Shown here: positions 38,953-48,892 of the stretch, piece by piece
How positions within the stretch are numbered: position 1 is the first letter of the stretch
Layout of the letters: the number at the start of each line of letters is the position of its first letter
Origin: Pseudorhodobacter sp. PARRP1
GTDB lineage: Bacteria; Pseudomonadota; Alphaproteobacteria; Rhodobacterales; Rhodobacteraceae
Direction of reading: 5' to 3'
Assembly (NCBI GenBank): GCA_002256245.1
Contig: NKIU01000011.1
Location: 41,808-105,807 of the forward strand
Length of the DNA stretch: 64,000 bases
Made by a program: the position numbers and the translations under genes
The notes under the pieces: generated by a model
Told to the model about the DNA's origin: nothing
What the model saw: the letters and a program-made list of their open reading frames with translations, nothing else
The model's database searches: none

Positions 38953-39007
38953 TTGACAAGCACTACCACATCCGCATTATAGAGAACAGTGTTCTCTGTC
39001 AGAGAAC
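38953..39007 (+). promoter_or_regulatory. Promoter with perfect palindromic operator AGAGAACA-G-TGTTCTCT plus third half-site
   Basis: TTGACA 38953-38958, CATTAT ~16 bp downstream, palindrome 38981-38997, AGAGAAC 39001-39007. Confidence 0.65.
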
Positions 39008-39026
39008 GTCTTTGGGAGGAGATTCT

Positions 39027-40019
39027 ATGAAAAACCTTGTAGCGCTAACTGCGCTTTTTCTGGCCACGACCGCGCTGACAGCTGCGGCCGATCCTGTGAC
39101 ACTGCGACTTGGCCATGCCGTTTTCGAAGCGCATCCAAACCACGACACCGCCGTGCGTTTCAAAGAAGCGGTGGAGCGGCTGTCGGACGGCGAGGTCAAG
39201 GTGGATATCTATCCGGCCCGCCAGCTTGGCGATGTGAAGGAACTGATGGAGGGTGTGCAGCTTGGCACAGTTGACATGACCGTCAACTCGTCCTCTGCGC
39301 TTGCAACGTTGGAGCCTTCGGTCGATGCGTTCCAACTGCCCGGCGTGATCCCGAGCTACGAAGGATTTGCCGCACTGGCCGTGTCAGCCCCTGCCCGCGC
39401 GATCATGGATACCTTGGAAAAGCACGACATGGTGTCCTTGGGCCTGTATGACGGCGGCCAACGGCACTTTCTGACCATTGGCGAACCTGTCTCCGCGATG
39501 GATGGCTTCAAAGGTCTGAAAACCCGTGTGGCTCCGGTGAAACTGTTCCTCGACGTATGGGCGGCCGTCGGCACCAACCCGACACCGATGGCATACGGCG
39601 AGGTTTATTCCGCGCTGGAAACCGGCACGCTGGATGCGGTGGAAATCAACCTGACCTCCATCGAATCCGAGAAATTCTATGAGGTTGCCAAGGGTGTCAC
39701 TCTGACCGGCCACTATTTCTGGCCCAGCCTTCTGCTGATCAACAAGGGCGTGTTCGACGGCCTGACCCCCGAGCAGCAGCAGGCGATGCGCGATGCAGCG
39801 AAAGAGATCACCGAACCGCAGGTGATGGCCGTGAAAGCACTGGATGAAAAGGTCGTGGTGCATCTGCAAGAGCTGAAAATCCCCGTCGTCATCCCGGATG
39901 CCAGCTTTGCCGCCGCTTTCCGCGAGGCTGTGAAGCCGGTGGTTGACAGCTACCGCGCCGCTGATCCGCTGGTCGAGGCTTTCGTGGCCGAGGCCGAAAA
40001 GCTGCCCGCCACCAATTGA
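39027..40019 (+). CDS. TRAP transporter substrate-binding protein (DctP family)
   Basis: Signal peptide; VTLRLGHAVFEAHPNHDTAVRFKEAVERLSDGEVKVDIYPARQLGDVKELMEGVQLGTVDM. Confidence 0.92.
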   Translation: MKNLVALTALFLATTALTAAADPVTLRLGHAVFEAHPNHDTAVRFKEAVERLSDGEVKVDIYPARQLGDVKELMEGVQLGTVDMTVNSSSALATLEPSVDAFQLPGVIPSYEGFAALAVSAPARAIMDTLEKHDMVSLGLYDGGQRHFLTIGEPVSAMDGFKGLKTRVAPVKLFLDVWAAVGTNPTPMAYGEVYSALETGTLDAVEINLTSIESEKFYEVAKGVTLTGHYFWPSLLLINKGVFDGLTPEQQQAMRDAAKEITEPQVMAVKALDEKVVVHLQELKIPVVIPDASFAAAFREAVKPVVDSYRAADPLVEAFVAEAEKLPATN

Positions 40020-40072
40020 TCCGTCGGGCGGGGGATACCCCGCCCATCCGACACGATCGGAGAGGAAAACCG

Positions 40073-40555
40073 ATGTCGAATTTTTTGCGCGGCTACCGGC
40101 TGGCCGTTGAAACCATCTGCATGGCCGGGATCAGCCTGGTCGCCATTCTGGGCGGGCTTCAGGTGTGGTTCCGCTATGTCTCGGGGTCTTCCCTTGTCTG
40201 GTCGGAAGAGGTCATGCGCCTGTCGATGATCTGGACTGTGATGCTGGGGTCAGGCCTTGCCTATTCGCGCGGTCAGTTCCTTGGGATGCGGTTCGTCGTC
40301 GAGGCGATGCCACCGCGCATCGCCCGCGCTTGCGACATTCTGGCGGCGGTGCTGGTCATCGGGTTTCTTGTGGCAATCGCTTGGTATGGCTGGGTTTTCG
40401 CTTGGAAGACCAGGCTGCAAAGCTCCAGCACGCTGGGGTATTCGCTGATCTGGCTGCACGGCGCCATTGTGGTGGGGGCGGTGCTGATGGCGCTGCATGT
40501 GTTGGCCGAAACCCTGTGGGGCAAGGGCGTTCCGAAAGGGGAGGGTATTCAATGA
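40073..40555 (+). CDS. TRAP transporter small permease (DctQ family)
   Basis: ~160 aa, 4 TM; GLQVWFRYVSGSSLVWSEEVMRLSMIWTVMLGSGLAYSRGQFLGM. Confidence 0.9.
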   Translation: MSNFLRGYRLAVETICMAGISLVAILGGLQVWFRYVSGSSLVWSEEVMRLSMIWTVMLGSGLAYSRGQFLGMRFVVEAMPPRIARACDILAAVLVIGFLVAIAWYGWVFAWKTRLQSSSTLGYSLIWLHGAIVVGAVLMALHVLAETLWGKGVPKGEGIQ

Positions 40556-41835
40556 TCTGGCTTGGCTCGATTTTCATTTTCACGCTGATCATCGGTGTTC
40601 CGATTGCCTTTGTGCTGGGTATCAGCGGCCTTGGCTATTTCGTGATGACCGATCAGACCAAATTCCTTGTTGCCCTGCCGCAGCGGATGATCGCGGGGAT
40701 GGACCAGTTCGTTCTGCTGGCCATTCCGCTGTTCGTGCTGGCGGGCAGCATTATGGATGTGGGCGGGTTGACGCGGCGGCTGGTGGGCCTTGCCAATTCC
40801 GTCGTGGGGCGGTTTCGCGGTGGGCTGTCGCTGACGGCCGTGTGGGGGGCGTTCCTGTTCGGGGGCGTGTCCGGGTCTGCGGCGGCAGATGCGGCGGCGC
40901 TTGGCACGGTTCTGGTGCCGGATATGAAGCGGCAGGGTTATGACGAGGATTATTCGGCCGCGCTGATCGCCGTATCATCGTTGATGGCACCTTTGGTGCC
41001 GCCGTCAATCGCGATGATCATCTATGGCGCGCTGTCTGGCACCTCGATCTCGCAGTTGCTGATCGCGGGGATCGTGCCGGGCGTGATGCTGGCCATCATC
41101 CTGTCCTGCTATGCGATCTATGTGGCCCACCGCGAGGATTATCCCCGCGCAGCGCCAATGGCCTTTCAGGACATCATGCGCAATGCGGTGCAGGCCATTC
41201 CGGTGATGCTGCTGCCGGTCATCATCGTCGTCGGCATCCGGGGCGGCGTGTTTACCGCAACCGAGGCGGCGGCCGTGGCGGCGATCTATGCGCTATTGGT
41301 GTCGGGCCTGATCTACCGGGCGCTGAGCTGGCAATTTCTGCGTCAAGCGCTGTTGTCGACCGCCATCATCACCTCGGCGATCTATGTGCTGATCGCCATG
41401 GCGAACATTGCGTCGTTCATCTTTGCCATTGAGCAACTGCCGCAAACGGCCGTGGCCGGGCTGACCGGGCTGACGGACAACCCCCTTCTGATCCTGCTGA
41501 TGGTGAACATGATCCTGCTGGTGCTGGGCATGTTCCTCGACACCATCGGCATCCTGATCCTGACGGTCCCCGCACTGACGGCCATCGGCACGCAGTTGGG
41601 CATGGACCCTGTGCATTTGGGCGTGATGGTGGTGTTCAACGTGTTGATCGGATTTGTTACGCCACCCGTTGGCCTGTGCCTGTTCGTCATCGCAGGCGTG
41701 ACCGGACGGCCAATTGAGAAGATCAGCATCAAGGCCCTGCCGATGATCGGGCTGGCGCTGATCGTGCTGGCGATCATCGCCCTGGTGCCCGAAGTGGTGT
41801 TGTTCCTGCCGCGCGCCCTCGGGGGGGCAGACTGA
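40552..41835 (+). CDS. TRAP transporter large permease (DctM family)
   Basis: IPLFVLAGSIMDVGGLTRRLVGLANSVVGRFRGGLSLTAVWGAFLFGGVSGSAAADAAALG. Confidence 0.93.
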   Translation: MIWLGSIFIFTLIIGVPIAFVLGISGLGYFVMTDQTKFLVALPQRMIAGMDQFVLLAIPLFVLAGSIMDVGGLTRRLVGLANSVVGRFRGGLSLTAVWGAFLFGGVSGSAAADAAALGTVLVPDMKRQGYDEDYSAALIAVSSLMAPLVPPSIAMIIYGALSGTSISQLLIAGIVPGVMLAIILSCYAIYVAHREDYPRAAPMAFQDIMRNAVQAIPVMLLPVIIVVGIRGGVFTATEAAAVAAIYALLVSGLIYRALSWQFLRQALLSTAIITSAIYVLIAMANIASFIFAIEQLPQTAVAGLTGLTDNPLLILLMVNMILLVLGMFLDTIGILILTVPALTAIGTQLGMDPVHLGVMVVFNVLIGFVTPPVGLCLFVIAGVTGRPIEKISIKALPMIGLALIVLAIIALVPEVVLFLPRALGGAD

Positions 41836-42911
41836 TGTCGCGGCTTGAAACGCACATCGGTCGGTTGCGGCTGAAAAATCCCGTCATCGCAGCGGCGGGC
41901 GAGCATATGATTGATGCGGCGGGCATCCGGTCGGCCATTCTGGCGGGTGCGGGCGCGGTGGTGGGGAAATCCACCAACGAATCCGATGCCGCCAAGGATC
42001 AACTGACGCGGGCGGAATATACTGCCCTCGGGACTGACTGGCAGCCCGTGGCGTGGGGCCCGGACGCGCCGCCTGCCACGATCCTGACCCGGTCAGGGCT
42101 GACACCTTTGGGCTTTGATGACTGGCTGGCGCAATGCGTGGAAATGGATGCTTTCGCCGCGGGGCATGACTGCCTTTATGTTCCCTCGCTGATCCTCGCG
42201 GCACCCGAACCTGCCGTGCAGATGGCAAAAGCGATTCAGGCCGCAGAGCTGAAGGTGTTGGAGTTCAACATCGGCACTCCCTATGCCAGCCAGGCCGCCA
42301 AGGGCGCTGTGGCAACGGAATTGTCGCCGGACCGCGTGGCAACCCTGACCCGGATGATGGTTGACGCGCTGGATATTCCCGTCTGGGTCAAGATCACCGG
42401 GCAAAGCGAGCGGGTGCCGGACCTAGCCGCCGCCGCGTTTGAGGCCGGGGCAGAAAGTGTGGTCATGGCGGGCCGTGCCTTGGGGATGCTGCCCGATCTT
42501 GACAGCATGGCCCCAGTGTTGGGCACGAGTTGCGGCATCGGCGGCTGGTGGAACCTGCCGCTAACCTGCCATTGGCTGGCCATCACCCGTGCGGCCCTTG
42601 GGCCGGACCCGTCGCTGATCGGGATCAACGGTGCCACGAATGGCGCGGATGTGGCGCGGATGATCCTTGCCGGGGCCTCTGCCGTGGGTCTGTCATCCGA
42701 GGTGATGCTGCGCGGCTGGCCGGTGCTGACCCGCGCTGTCGCGGAACTGGATGCCTATTGCGCCACCAAGGGCGTGACGGTGGCCGGGATCATCGGCCGC
42801 GCCGCCGATGCCCGCAAACGCTTTGCCGATATGCCAGTGCTGGATGCGCATTGGCAAAACTTCATTCCTGCACCGCTGGCCGGTGCGACCGAGGAGGTCT
42901 TACATGACTGA
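41835..42911 (+). CDS. Dihydroorotate dehydrogenase-like protein
   Basis: MSRLETHIGRLRLKNPVIAAAGEHMIDAAGIRSAILAGAGAVVGKSTNESDA; VLEFNIGTPYASQA; VWVKITGQSERVPDLAAAAFEAGAESVVMAGR. Confidence 0.82.
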   Translation: MSRLETHIGRLRLKNPVIAAAGEHMIDAAGIRSAILAGAGAVVGKSTNESDAAKDQLTRAEYTALGTDWQPVAWGPDAPPATILTRSGLTPLGFDDWLAQCVEMDAFAAGHDCLYVPSLILAAPEPAVQMAKAIQAAELKVLEFNIGTPYASQAAKGAVATELSPDRVATLTRMMVDALDIPVWVKITGQSERVPDLAAAAFEAGAESVVMAGRALGMLPDLDSMAPVLGTSCGIGGWWNLPLTCHWLAITRAALGPDPSLIGINGATNGADVARMILAGASAVGLSSEVMLRGWPVLTRAVAELDAYCATKGVTVAGIIGRAADARKRFADMPVLDAHWQNFIPAPLAGATEEVLHD

Positions 42912-43806
42912 ACTGAACACCCGCGTTGACGCCCTTATGCAAGGCGCTATCGATCTGCACATCCATTCCGGCCCGTCGCTGCACCCCCGCAAGGTCGATC
43001 ATATCGAAGTGCTGCGCGCTGCGGATGAGGCCGGGATGCGCGCGATCCTGATCAAGGATCACTATTACCCCACCATGCCGGTAACCCGGCTGATGAATGA
43101 CAATCTGGGATACAAGACACAGGCCATCGGGGCCATCGTGCTGAACAATCCGGTCGGCGGGTTGAACCCCTCGGCGGTGGATTACTCGCTGAAGCAGGGG
43201 GCAAAAGTGGTCTGGATGGCGACGGCCCATGCCAAGAACCACATGGAGTATGAGGCGAAGGACGCCGATTTCAAAAACAAATTCCCGGTCAATTCAAAGA
43301 AAACCGTCGCAGCCATTCCCGCCACGCTGACCGATGACGCTGGCGTGGTGCGCGATGAGGTGAAGCTGATCCTTGATCTGATCGCCGAGAACGATGCCGT
43401 GGTTTCCGCGGGCCACCACCATGTCAGCGAGTGCTTCCCCTTCTACGAAGAGGCGCGGGCACGCGGTGTGAAGCGGCTGTTCCTGAACCACCCGACCTAT
43501 GTGAACGATTGCAGCATGGAAGATGTACGCTCGCTGGTCGGCATGGGCGTGAAGATGGAACATTCGATCTGCATGTTCGTCCCCTCGACCTTCCATCTGT
43601 TCGACGATGCCCATCTGCAAGAGGTGATCGCCGCGGCGGGGGTGGAGAATACGTTCTTCGGCTCAGACCTGGGCCAGAAGAACAACCCGACCCCGGTGGA
43701 AGGCATGCGGTCGATCATCGCGCTGCTGATCACGCTTGGTTATGACGACGCGCAGATCCGGCTGATGACGGCAACCATTGCCGCCGATCTGGTGGGTCTG
43801 GAATGA
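42904..43806 (+). CDS. DUF6282-like amidohydrolase-type protein
   Basis: GAIDLHIHSGPSLHPRKVDHIEVLRAADEAGMRAILIKDHYYPT; metal-binding HxH pattern. Confidence 0.75.
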   Translation: MTELNTRVDALMQGAIDLHIHSGPSLHPRKVDHIEVLRAADEAGMRAILIKDHYYPTMPVTRLMNDNLGYKTQAIGAIVLNNPVGGLNPSAVDYSLKQGAKVVWMATAHAKNHMEYEAKDADFKNKFPVNSKKTVAAIPATLTDDAGVVRDEVKLILDLIAENDAVVSAGHHHVSECFPFYEEARARGVKRLFLNHPTYVNDCSMEDVRSLVGMGVKMEHSICMFVPSTFHLFDDAHLQEVIAAAGVENTFFGSDLGQKNNPTPVEGMRSIIALLITLGYDDAQIRLMTATIAADLVGLE

Positions 43807-44549
43807 CCACTCTGCGCGCCCGCATTCTGGCAGGCGACCGGCTGGTCGGATGTTTCGTGAAGACACCCAGCCCGCAGGTGGTGGAGCTGTTGGGCCTTGG
43901 CGGCATGGATTTCGTGGTGGCCGACCGTGAACATGCCCCCATCGGCACAGGCGCGCTGGATCTGATGGCATTGGCGGGCCGGTCAGTCGGGTTGCCCGTG
44001 CTGATCCGGTCACGCAATTCTGATGCGGCGGAAATCTGGCCCGCGCTGGATATGGGCTGCACCGGTGTGATGGTGCCACATGTCCGCACGGCGGATGAGG
44101 CGGTGGCCGTCGCAGGGGCGATGAAATATGCGCGCGGGCGTGGCTTTTCGCCGTCGGGCCGCGCCGGGGCCTATGGCACGATGACCGGGCCGGATTACCG
44201 CCGCCAATCCGATGATGGCAGCGTTTTCCTTGCCCAGATTGAGGATGCCCCGGCGCTGGATCATCTGGATGCCATTGCTGCCGTGCCCGAAGTAGATGTG
44301 CTGTTCGTCGGCCCGCAGGATCTGGGGCTGTCACTGGGTTGCGCGCCTGATGCGCCTGCACTGGCCGATGCGATTGCGCGGGTGGCCGAAGCTGCCAGGC
44401 GCGCAGGCAAGGCGGCAGGGCTGTTTGTAACCGATCCCGCAACCATCCCTGCGCATGTGGCGCGGGGCATCACCCTATTCGTCTGCGGCTCTGACCAAGG
44501 GCTGCTTCTTGGTGGCGCAAAGCGGCTGATGGCCGCTGCCCGCGCCTGA
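43803..44549 (+). CDS. HpcH/HpaI aldolase/citrate lyase family protein
   Basis: RLVGCFVKTPSPQVVELLGLGGMDFVVADREHAPIG; VDVLFVGPQDLGLSLG. Confidence 0.88.
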   Translation: MTTLRARILAGDRLVGCFVKTPSPQVVELLGLGGMDFVVADREHAPIGTGALDLMALAGRSVGLPVLIRSRNSDAAEIWPALDMGCTGVMVPHVRTADEAVAVAGAMKYARGRGFSPSGRAGAYGTMTGPDYRRQSDDGSVFLAQIEDAPALDHLDAIAAVPEVDVLFVGPQDLGLSLGCAPDAPALADAIARVAEAARRAGKAAGLFVTDPATIPAHVARGITLFVCGSDQGLLLGGAKRLMAAARA

Positions 44550-44566
44550 ACTGACAGGAGAACGAC

Positions 44567-44914
44567 ATGAACATCCATCAGATCGACTGGTCGACGCTGG
44601 AATGGAAGACGATCCGCAAGGGCGTGGAGCAGAAGGCCTTCTCCGGCAAGGGCGCGACCATAGCGTTGCACCGACTGCAGCCGGATCATGAGCCGAAGCC
44701 CCACAAACACCCGAACGAGCAGATCGCCTATATCGTTTCCGGCACTGTCGATTTCCATGTGGCCGATACCGTGACCCGGCTCGGCCCCGGTGGAATCATC
44801 GTGGTTCCCGGTGATGTGATGCATCACGCGGTGGTGGTGGGGGATGAGGTGGTGATCAACCTCGACGTCTTTACCCCTGCCCGCCCCGAATACGCGGCAT
44901 TGCCCGAAGCCTGA
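44567..44914 (+). CDS. Cupin domain protein
   Basis: HEPKPHKHPNEQIAYIVSGTVDFHVADTVTRLGPGGIIVVPGDVMHHAVV. Confidence 0.9.
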   Translation: MNIHQIDWSTLEWKTIRKGVEQKAFSGKGATIALHRLQPDHEPKPHKHPNEQIAYIVSGTVDFHVADTVTRLGPGGIIVVPGDVMHHAVVVGDEVVINLDVFTPARPEYAALPEA

Positions 44915-45010
44915 GCAACCGCCCCTCCCGGTGGTTCCCCTTCCCTCCTCCCCCCATCCGATGTGGCCCGCTGGCCCCATCCATGATCCTTGTATTTCTG
45001 GAGTATCCCG

Positions 45011-46438
45011 ATGTCCGACCTCCTTTTCATCGACGGCCAGTGGACGGCCGGTTCCGGCACCCGCCGGGGAGATGTGTTCAACCCCGCGACAGGTGCCGTC
45101 ATCGGCCATGTGCCCTTTGCCGAGGCCGCTGATCTGGACCGCGCACTGGCAGCCGCTGGCCGCGTATTCCCGATCTGGGCGGGCACCGCGGCGCATGACC
45201 GCGCCATCATCCTGAAAAAAGCTGCCGCCATCGCGCGCACCAAAGCCGAAGAAATCGCGCAGGCCATCAGCCTTGAGCAGGGCAAACCCCTGTCAGAAGC
45301 GCGGATGGAGGCGGGCGGCACCGGCGACCATATTGAATGGTATGCCGAAGAGGCGCGCCGCACCTATGGCCGCATCATCCCGTCGCGCGCTCTGCAGGTG
45401 ATGCAAAGCGTGATCCTTGAACCCGTCGGCCCGGTTGCGGCGTTTTCGCCGTGGAACTTCCCCATCGGGCAGTTGGTGCGCAAGATCGCGGGCGCGCTGG
45501 CCGCAGGCTGCACCATCATCGCCAAAGGCCCCGAGGAAACGCCGACCTGCATCGCCCTTCTGCTGCGTTGTTTTGAGGAAGCAGGCGTTCCCGCCGGTGT
45601 GGTGAACCTTGTCTTTGGCGTTCCTGCCGAGATTTCGGCGCATCTGATCCCGTCGCCGGTGATCCGCAAAATCTCGTTCACCGGGTCGGTTCCGGTTGGG
45701 CGGCATCTGGGGGCGATGGCGGCACAGCACCTGAAGCGGACGACGATGGAACTGGGCGGCCATGCGCCGTTCATCGTCTGCGATGATGCGGATATCGAGG
45801 CGGTCAGCAGCCTTGGCGTTGGTCTGAAATTCCGCAACGCAGGGCAGGTCTGCGCCTCGCCCACGCGGTTTTTGGTGCAGGACGCGGCATTTGACGGTTT
45901 CCTTGACCGTTTTGCAACCAAGGCGGCAGCACTGAAACTGGGTGCCGCGGCCGAGGATGGTGTGCAGATGGGCCCGCTGGCCCATGCCCGCCGCATGGAT
46001 GCGATGCAGGATTTCGTGACCGATGCCGTGGCGCAGGGGGCGCGGCTGGTCACTGGCGGGGCGCGGCAGGGCAATGACGGCTGGTTCTTCCAGCCTACGG
46101 TGCTGGCCGATGTGCCGCTATCGGCGCGGATCATGAACGAAGAACCCTTTGGCCCCATCGCCGTGGTGAACCGTTTTGGGACGCTGGATGATGCGATTGC
46201 CGAGGCAAACCGCCTGCCCTACGGCCTTGCCGCCTTCGGCTTTTCCAACCGCAATGACCGCACACATGCCATGACGCGCGGCATTGAAACCGGGATGCTG
46301 TCGATTAACCACTTCGGTCTTGCCGCCCCGGAAACCCCCTTTGGCGGGATCAAGGATTCCGGTCATGGCTCGGAAGGCGGGTCCGAAGGGATCATGGCTT
46401 ACCTTACCACCAAGTTCGTCTCGCAACGGAACGGCTGA
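45011..46438 (+). CDS. NAD-dependent succinate-semialdehyde dehydrogenase family protein
   Basis: PVAAFSPWNFPIGQLVRKIAGALAAGC; MELGGHAPFIVCDDAD; GQVCASPTRFLV. Confidence 0.88.
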   Translation: MSDLLFIDGQWTAGSGTRRGDVFNPATGAVIGHVPFAEAADLDRALAAAGRVFPIWAGTAAHDRAIILKKAAAIARTKAEEIAQAISLEQGKPLSEARMEAGGTGDHIEWYAEEARRTYGRIIPSRALQVMQSVILEPVGPVAAFSPWNFPIGQLVRKIAGALAAGCTIIAKGPEETPTCIALLLRCFEEAGVPAGVVNLVFGVPAEISAHLIPSPVIRKISFTGSVPVGRHLGAMAAQHLKRTTMELGGHAPFIVCDDADIEAVSSLGVGLKFRNAGQVCASPTRFLVQDAAFDGFLDRFATKAAALKLGAAAEDGVQMGPLAHARRMDAMQDFVTDAVAQGARLVTGGARQGNDGWFFQPTVLADVPLSARIMNEEPFGPIAVVNRFGTLDDAIAEANRLPYGLAAFGFSNRNDRTHAMTRGIETGMLSINHFGLAAPETPFGGIKDSGHGSEGGSEGIMAYLTTKFVSQRNG

Positions 46439-46441
46439 GGG

Positions 46442-48019
46442 ATGGAAAGCTTCGATTATATCGTGGTCGGCGCAGGATCGGGCGGTGCGACAGTGGCGCG
46501 TCGTCTGGTCGACGCAAACAAATCCGTGCTGCTTCTAGAGGCGGGGCCAACCGACCGTGTGCCCTTCGTCCATATCCCCGGCGGTTTTATCAAAGTGATC
46601 GGCACCAAGCGCACATGGCCCTATGTCTCCGAGCCGGAACCAGGGGCCAAGAACCGCGTCATGCATATCCCACAGGGGCGGATGCTGGGGGGCAGCTCGT
46701 CCGTCAACGCGATGATCTACATTCGCGGTGATGCGCAGGATTATGACGATTGGGCGGCAGGCGGGGCTGTCGGCTGGTCACATCAGGAGGTGCTGCCCTA
46801 TTTCCGCAAGGCCGAGGCAAACCAGCGGCTGGCGGATGAATACCACGGCACCGACGGCCCGCTGCGAGTGTCTGACCCGTCCTACCGCCACCCGCTGGCC
46901 TATGCCTTTCTGCGTGCGGCCCAGCAGACCGGCCTGCCGCTGACGCAGGATTTCAACGGGGCAAAGCAAGAGGGTGTCGGCTTTTACCAGACCACAACCT
47001 TCAACGGGCGGCGCGGCTCGACCGCCGTGTGCTATCTTGACCCCGTGCGTGGCAACCCGCGCATGACCATCCGCACCAATGCTCATGTCGAGCGGCTGGT
47101 GCTGGAGGGGGATGAGGTCAAGGGCATCACCTGCCGGATGGCCAATGGTCAGGTGCAGACATTCACCGCCCGGCATGAGGTGGTGCTGTCGGCGGGTGCA
47201 CTGGCGTCGCCCAAGATCCTGATGCTGTCCGGTATCGGGGCCGAGGCCGATCTGGCCCCGCATGGCATTGCCGTTCAACACCGTTTGGATGGCGTGGGGC
47301 AAGGCTATCAGGATCACGTCGCCGCCTCTGTCTACGGCGGGCTGCGCGACCCGATCGGGGTTTACGGTGCCGACAAAGGGCTGCGCGCCGTCCGGCACAT
47401 GCTGCAATACCTGTTCACCCGCACGGGGCTTTTAACCTCCAACATCATCGAATGTGGCGGGTTTCTTGATACCACCGGCGCGGGTCGGCCGGATGTGCAA
47501 CTGCATGTGGTGCCGACCATGCTGGGCGATGCTGACCGCGAGGCCCCGCAGTGCCACGGTATCTCAATGAACCCATGCTGTCTGCGTCCGACCTCGCGGG
47601 GATCGATGACCCTTCGCAGCGCCGATCCGCGCGATCTGCCAGTGCTGCACGCGATGAACCTGACCACGCGCGAGGATGTAGAGACTGTGATGCGCGGCGT
47701 CACGCTGTGCCGCAAAATCCTCAAAGCACCAGCACTAGCCGCATTGGTGCGTGAGGAACTGGCTCCCGGCCCAAAGGGCGACACGCCCGAAAGCTTAGAG
47801 GACCACGTGCGCCAATTTGCCAAGACCGTCTACCATCCCTCCTGCACCGCACACATGGGAACCGACGACATGGCCGTAACAGACCCGCAACTGCGGGTGC
47901 GGGGTATCAAACGGCTACGGATCGCCGACGCCTCGGTTATGCCGAGATTGGTCAGCGGCAATACCAACGCACCTTGCGTGATGATCGGCGAACGTTGCGC
48001 TGATTTCATGTTACGGTGA
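46442..48019 (+). CDS. GMC family oxidoreductase (choline dehydrogenase-like)
   Basis: FDYIVVGAGSGGATVARRLVDANKSVLLLEAG; GGSSSVNAMIYIRG; VYHPSCTAHMG. Confidence 0.92.
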   Translation: MESFDYIVVGAGSGGATVARRLVDANKSVLLLEAGPTDRVPFVHIPGGFIKVIGTKRTWPYVSEPEPGAKNRVMHIPQGRMLGGSSSVNAMIYIRGDAQDYDDWAAGGAVGWSHQEVLPYFRKAEANQRLADEYHGTDGPLRVSDPSYRHPLAYAFLRAAQQTGLPLTQDFNGAKQEGVGFYQTTTFNGRRGSTAVCYLDPVRGNPRMTIRTNAHVERLVLEGDEVKGITCRMANGQVQTFTARHEVVLSAGALASPKILMLSGIGAEADLAPHGIAVQHRLDGVGQGYQDHVAASVYGGLRDPIGVYGADKGLRAVRHMLQYLFTRTGLLTSNIIECGGFLDTTGAGRPDVQLHVVPTMLGDADREAPQCHGISMNPCCLRPTSRGSMTLRSADPRDLPVLHAMNLTTREDVETVMRGVTLCRKILKAPALAALVREELAPGPKGDTPESLEDHVRQFAKTVYHPSCTAHMGTDDMAVTDPQLRVRGIKRLRIADASVMPRLVSGNTNAPCVMIGERCADFMLR

Positions 48020-48364
48020 GTGCTGACTGGTTTGAAAGTACTTTGCGATGTCGTCTGGAGGGGTAATCGGCCTGACCGAAGGCCGGAAAGCGCAGCGCCA
48101 CCAGCCGCTCATATTCAATATGTCGTTCCGTACCGGTGAGATCGGCAGGCCAGCCCAGCCCAAGCCGCCCCGGATGAAAAGATGGTTGGCCGTATTGTCG
48201 CTGGCCCGCCAACCTTTCAGTGAAAACGCATTGAAATTGCGTCGGGAGGCATCATGAACAACCAACTATGTCACGTCGCGGACATGTGCGATGGCCGGAA
48301 TGCCAGTCCGCCTGTCTGGCGATCGGAACAGAGTTCATTTCTACCGTTAAGCGATATGCAGGGG

Positions 48365-48892
48365 CGTCGAAGATCGGCGGCCGGTGGGTCGCAATTCAGA
48401 TGGGCTAATCGAAAACTGCCGTTCGAACTTGCGTGACAATAGCGAGTGAGAGCTGAAGCCTGACGCAAGGGCGACACCGAACAAAAGCATATCGGTTCGC
48501 TCGCCAAGTTGCCACGCCAATCCGAGCTGCAGGTCAAGATAATGCCGGCGCGGCGAACACTTCAGATATCTCAGAAAAAGCTGCTCTATCTGACGTTGTG
48601 AAACACTCGCGGCCTGTGCGAGCCGCCAATTTTGATCGGCTCTTCAAGCGTTCGGCTCATGTGCGCCGTGACTTCCCGTATTTTAGGAGGGGCGTATCGG
48701 AGCAAGCTCAAGAACTGCGCGGGCTGGTCGGATTCTAAACTACGGGCACGCCCAATAAGTAAGCGATCACATATCTGATTTGAAATGTCGGCACCAAAGC
48801 AATCTTTTGTAAACTGGTTGTGCATGTTGAGCGTTGCCAATTCTCCTGCGCAGGTCAAAGCTTTGGCGCTAGGAAAACATGCGGCCTACAAC
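48365..48892 (-). pseudogene. 5'-truncated, frameshifted AraC-family (GlxA-like) regulator
   Basis: Minus strand TCAGELATLNMHNQFTKDCFGADISNQICDRLLIGRARS...LEEPIKIGG | frameshift | LAQAASVSQRQIEQLFLRYLKCSPRRHYLDLQLGLAWQLGERTDMLLFGVALASGFSSHSLLSRKFERQFSISPSELR. Confidence 0.8.

Noticed and set aside
48048-48257. Small ORFs between the GMC oxidoreductase and the AraC-like pseudogene
   Set aside because: Short, no motifs, overlapping on both strands; most likely non-coding or decayed sequence.
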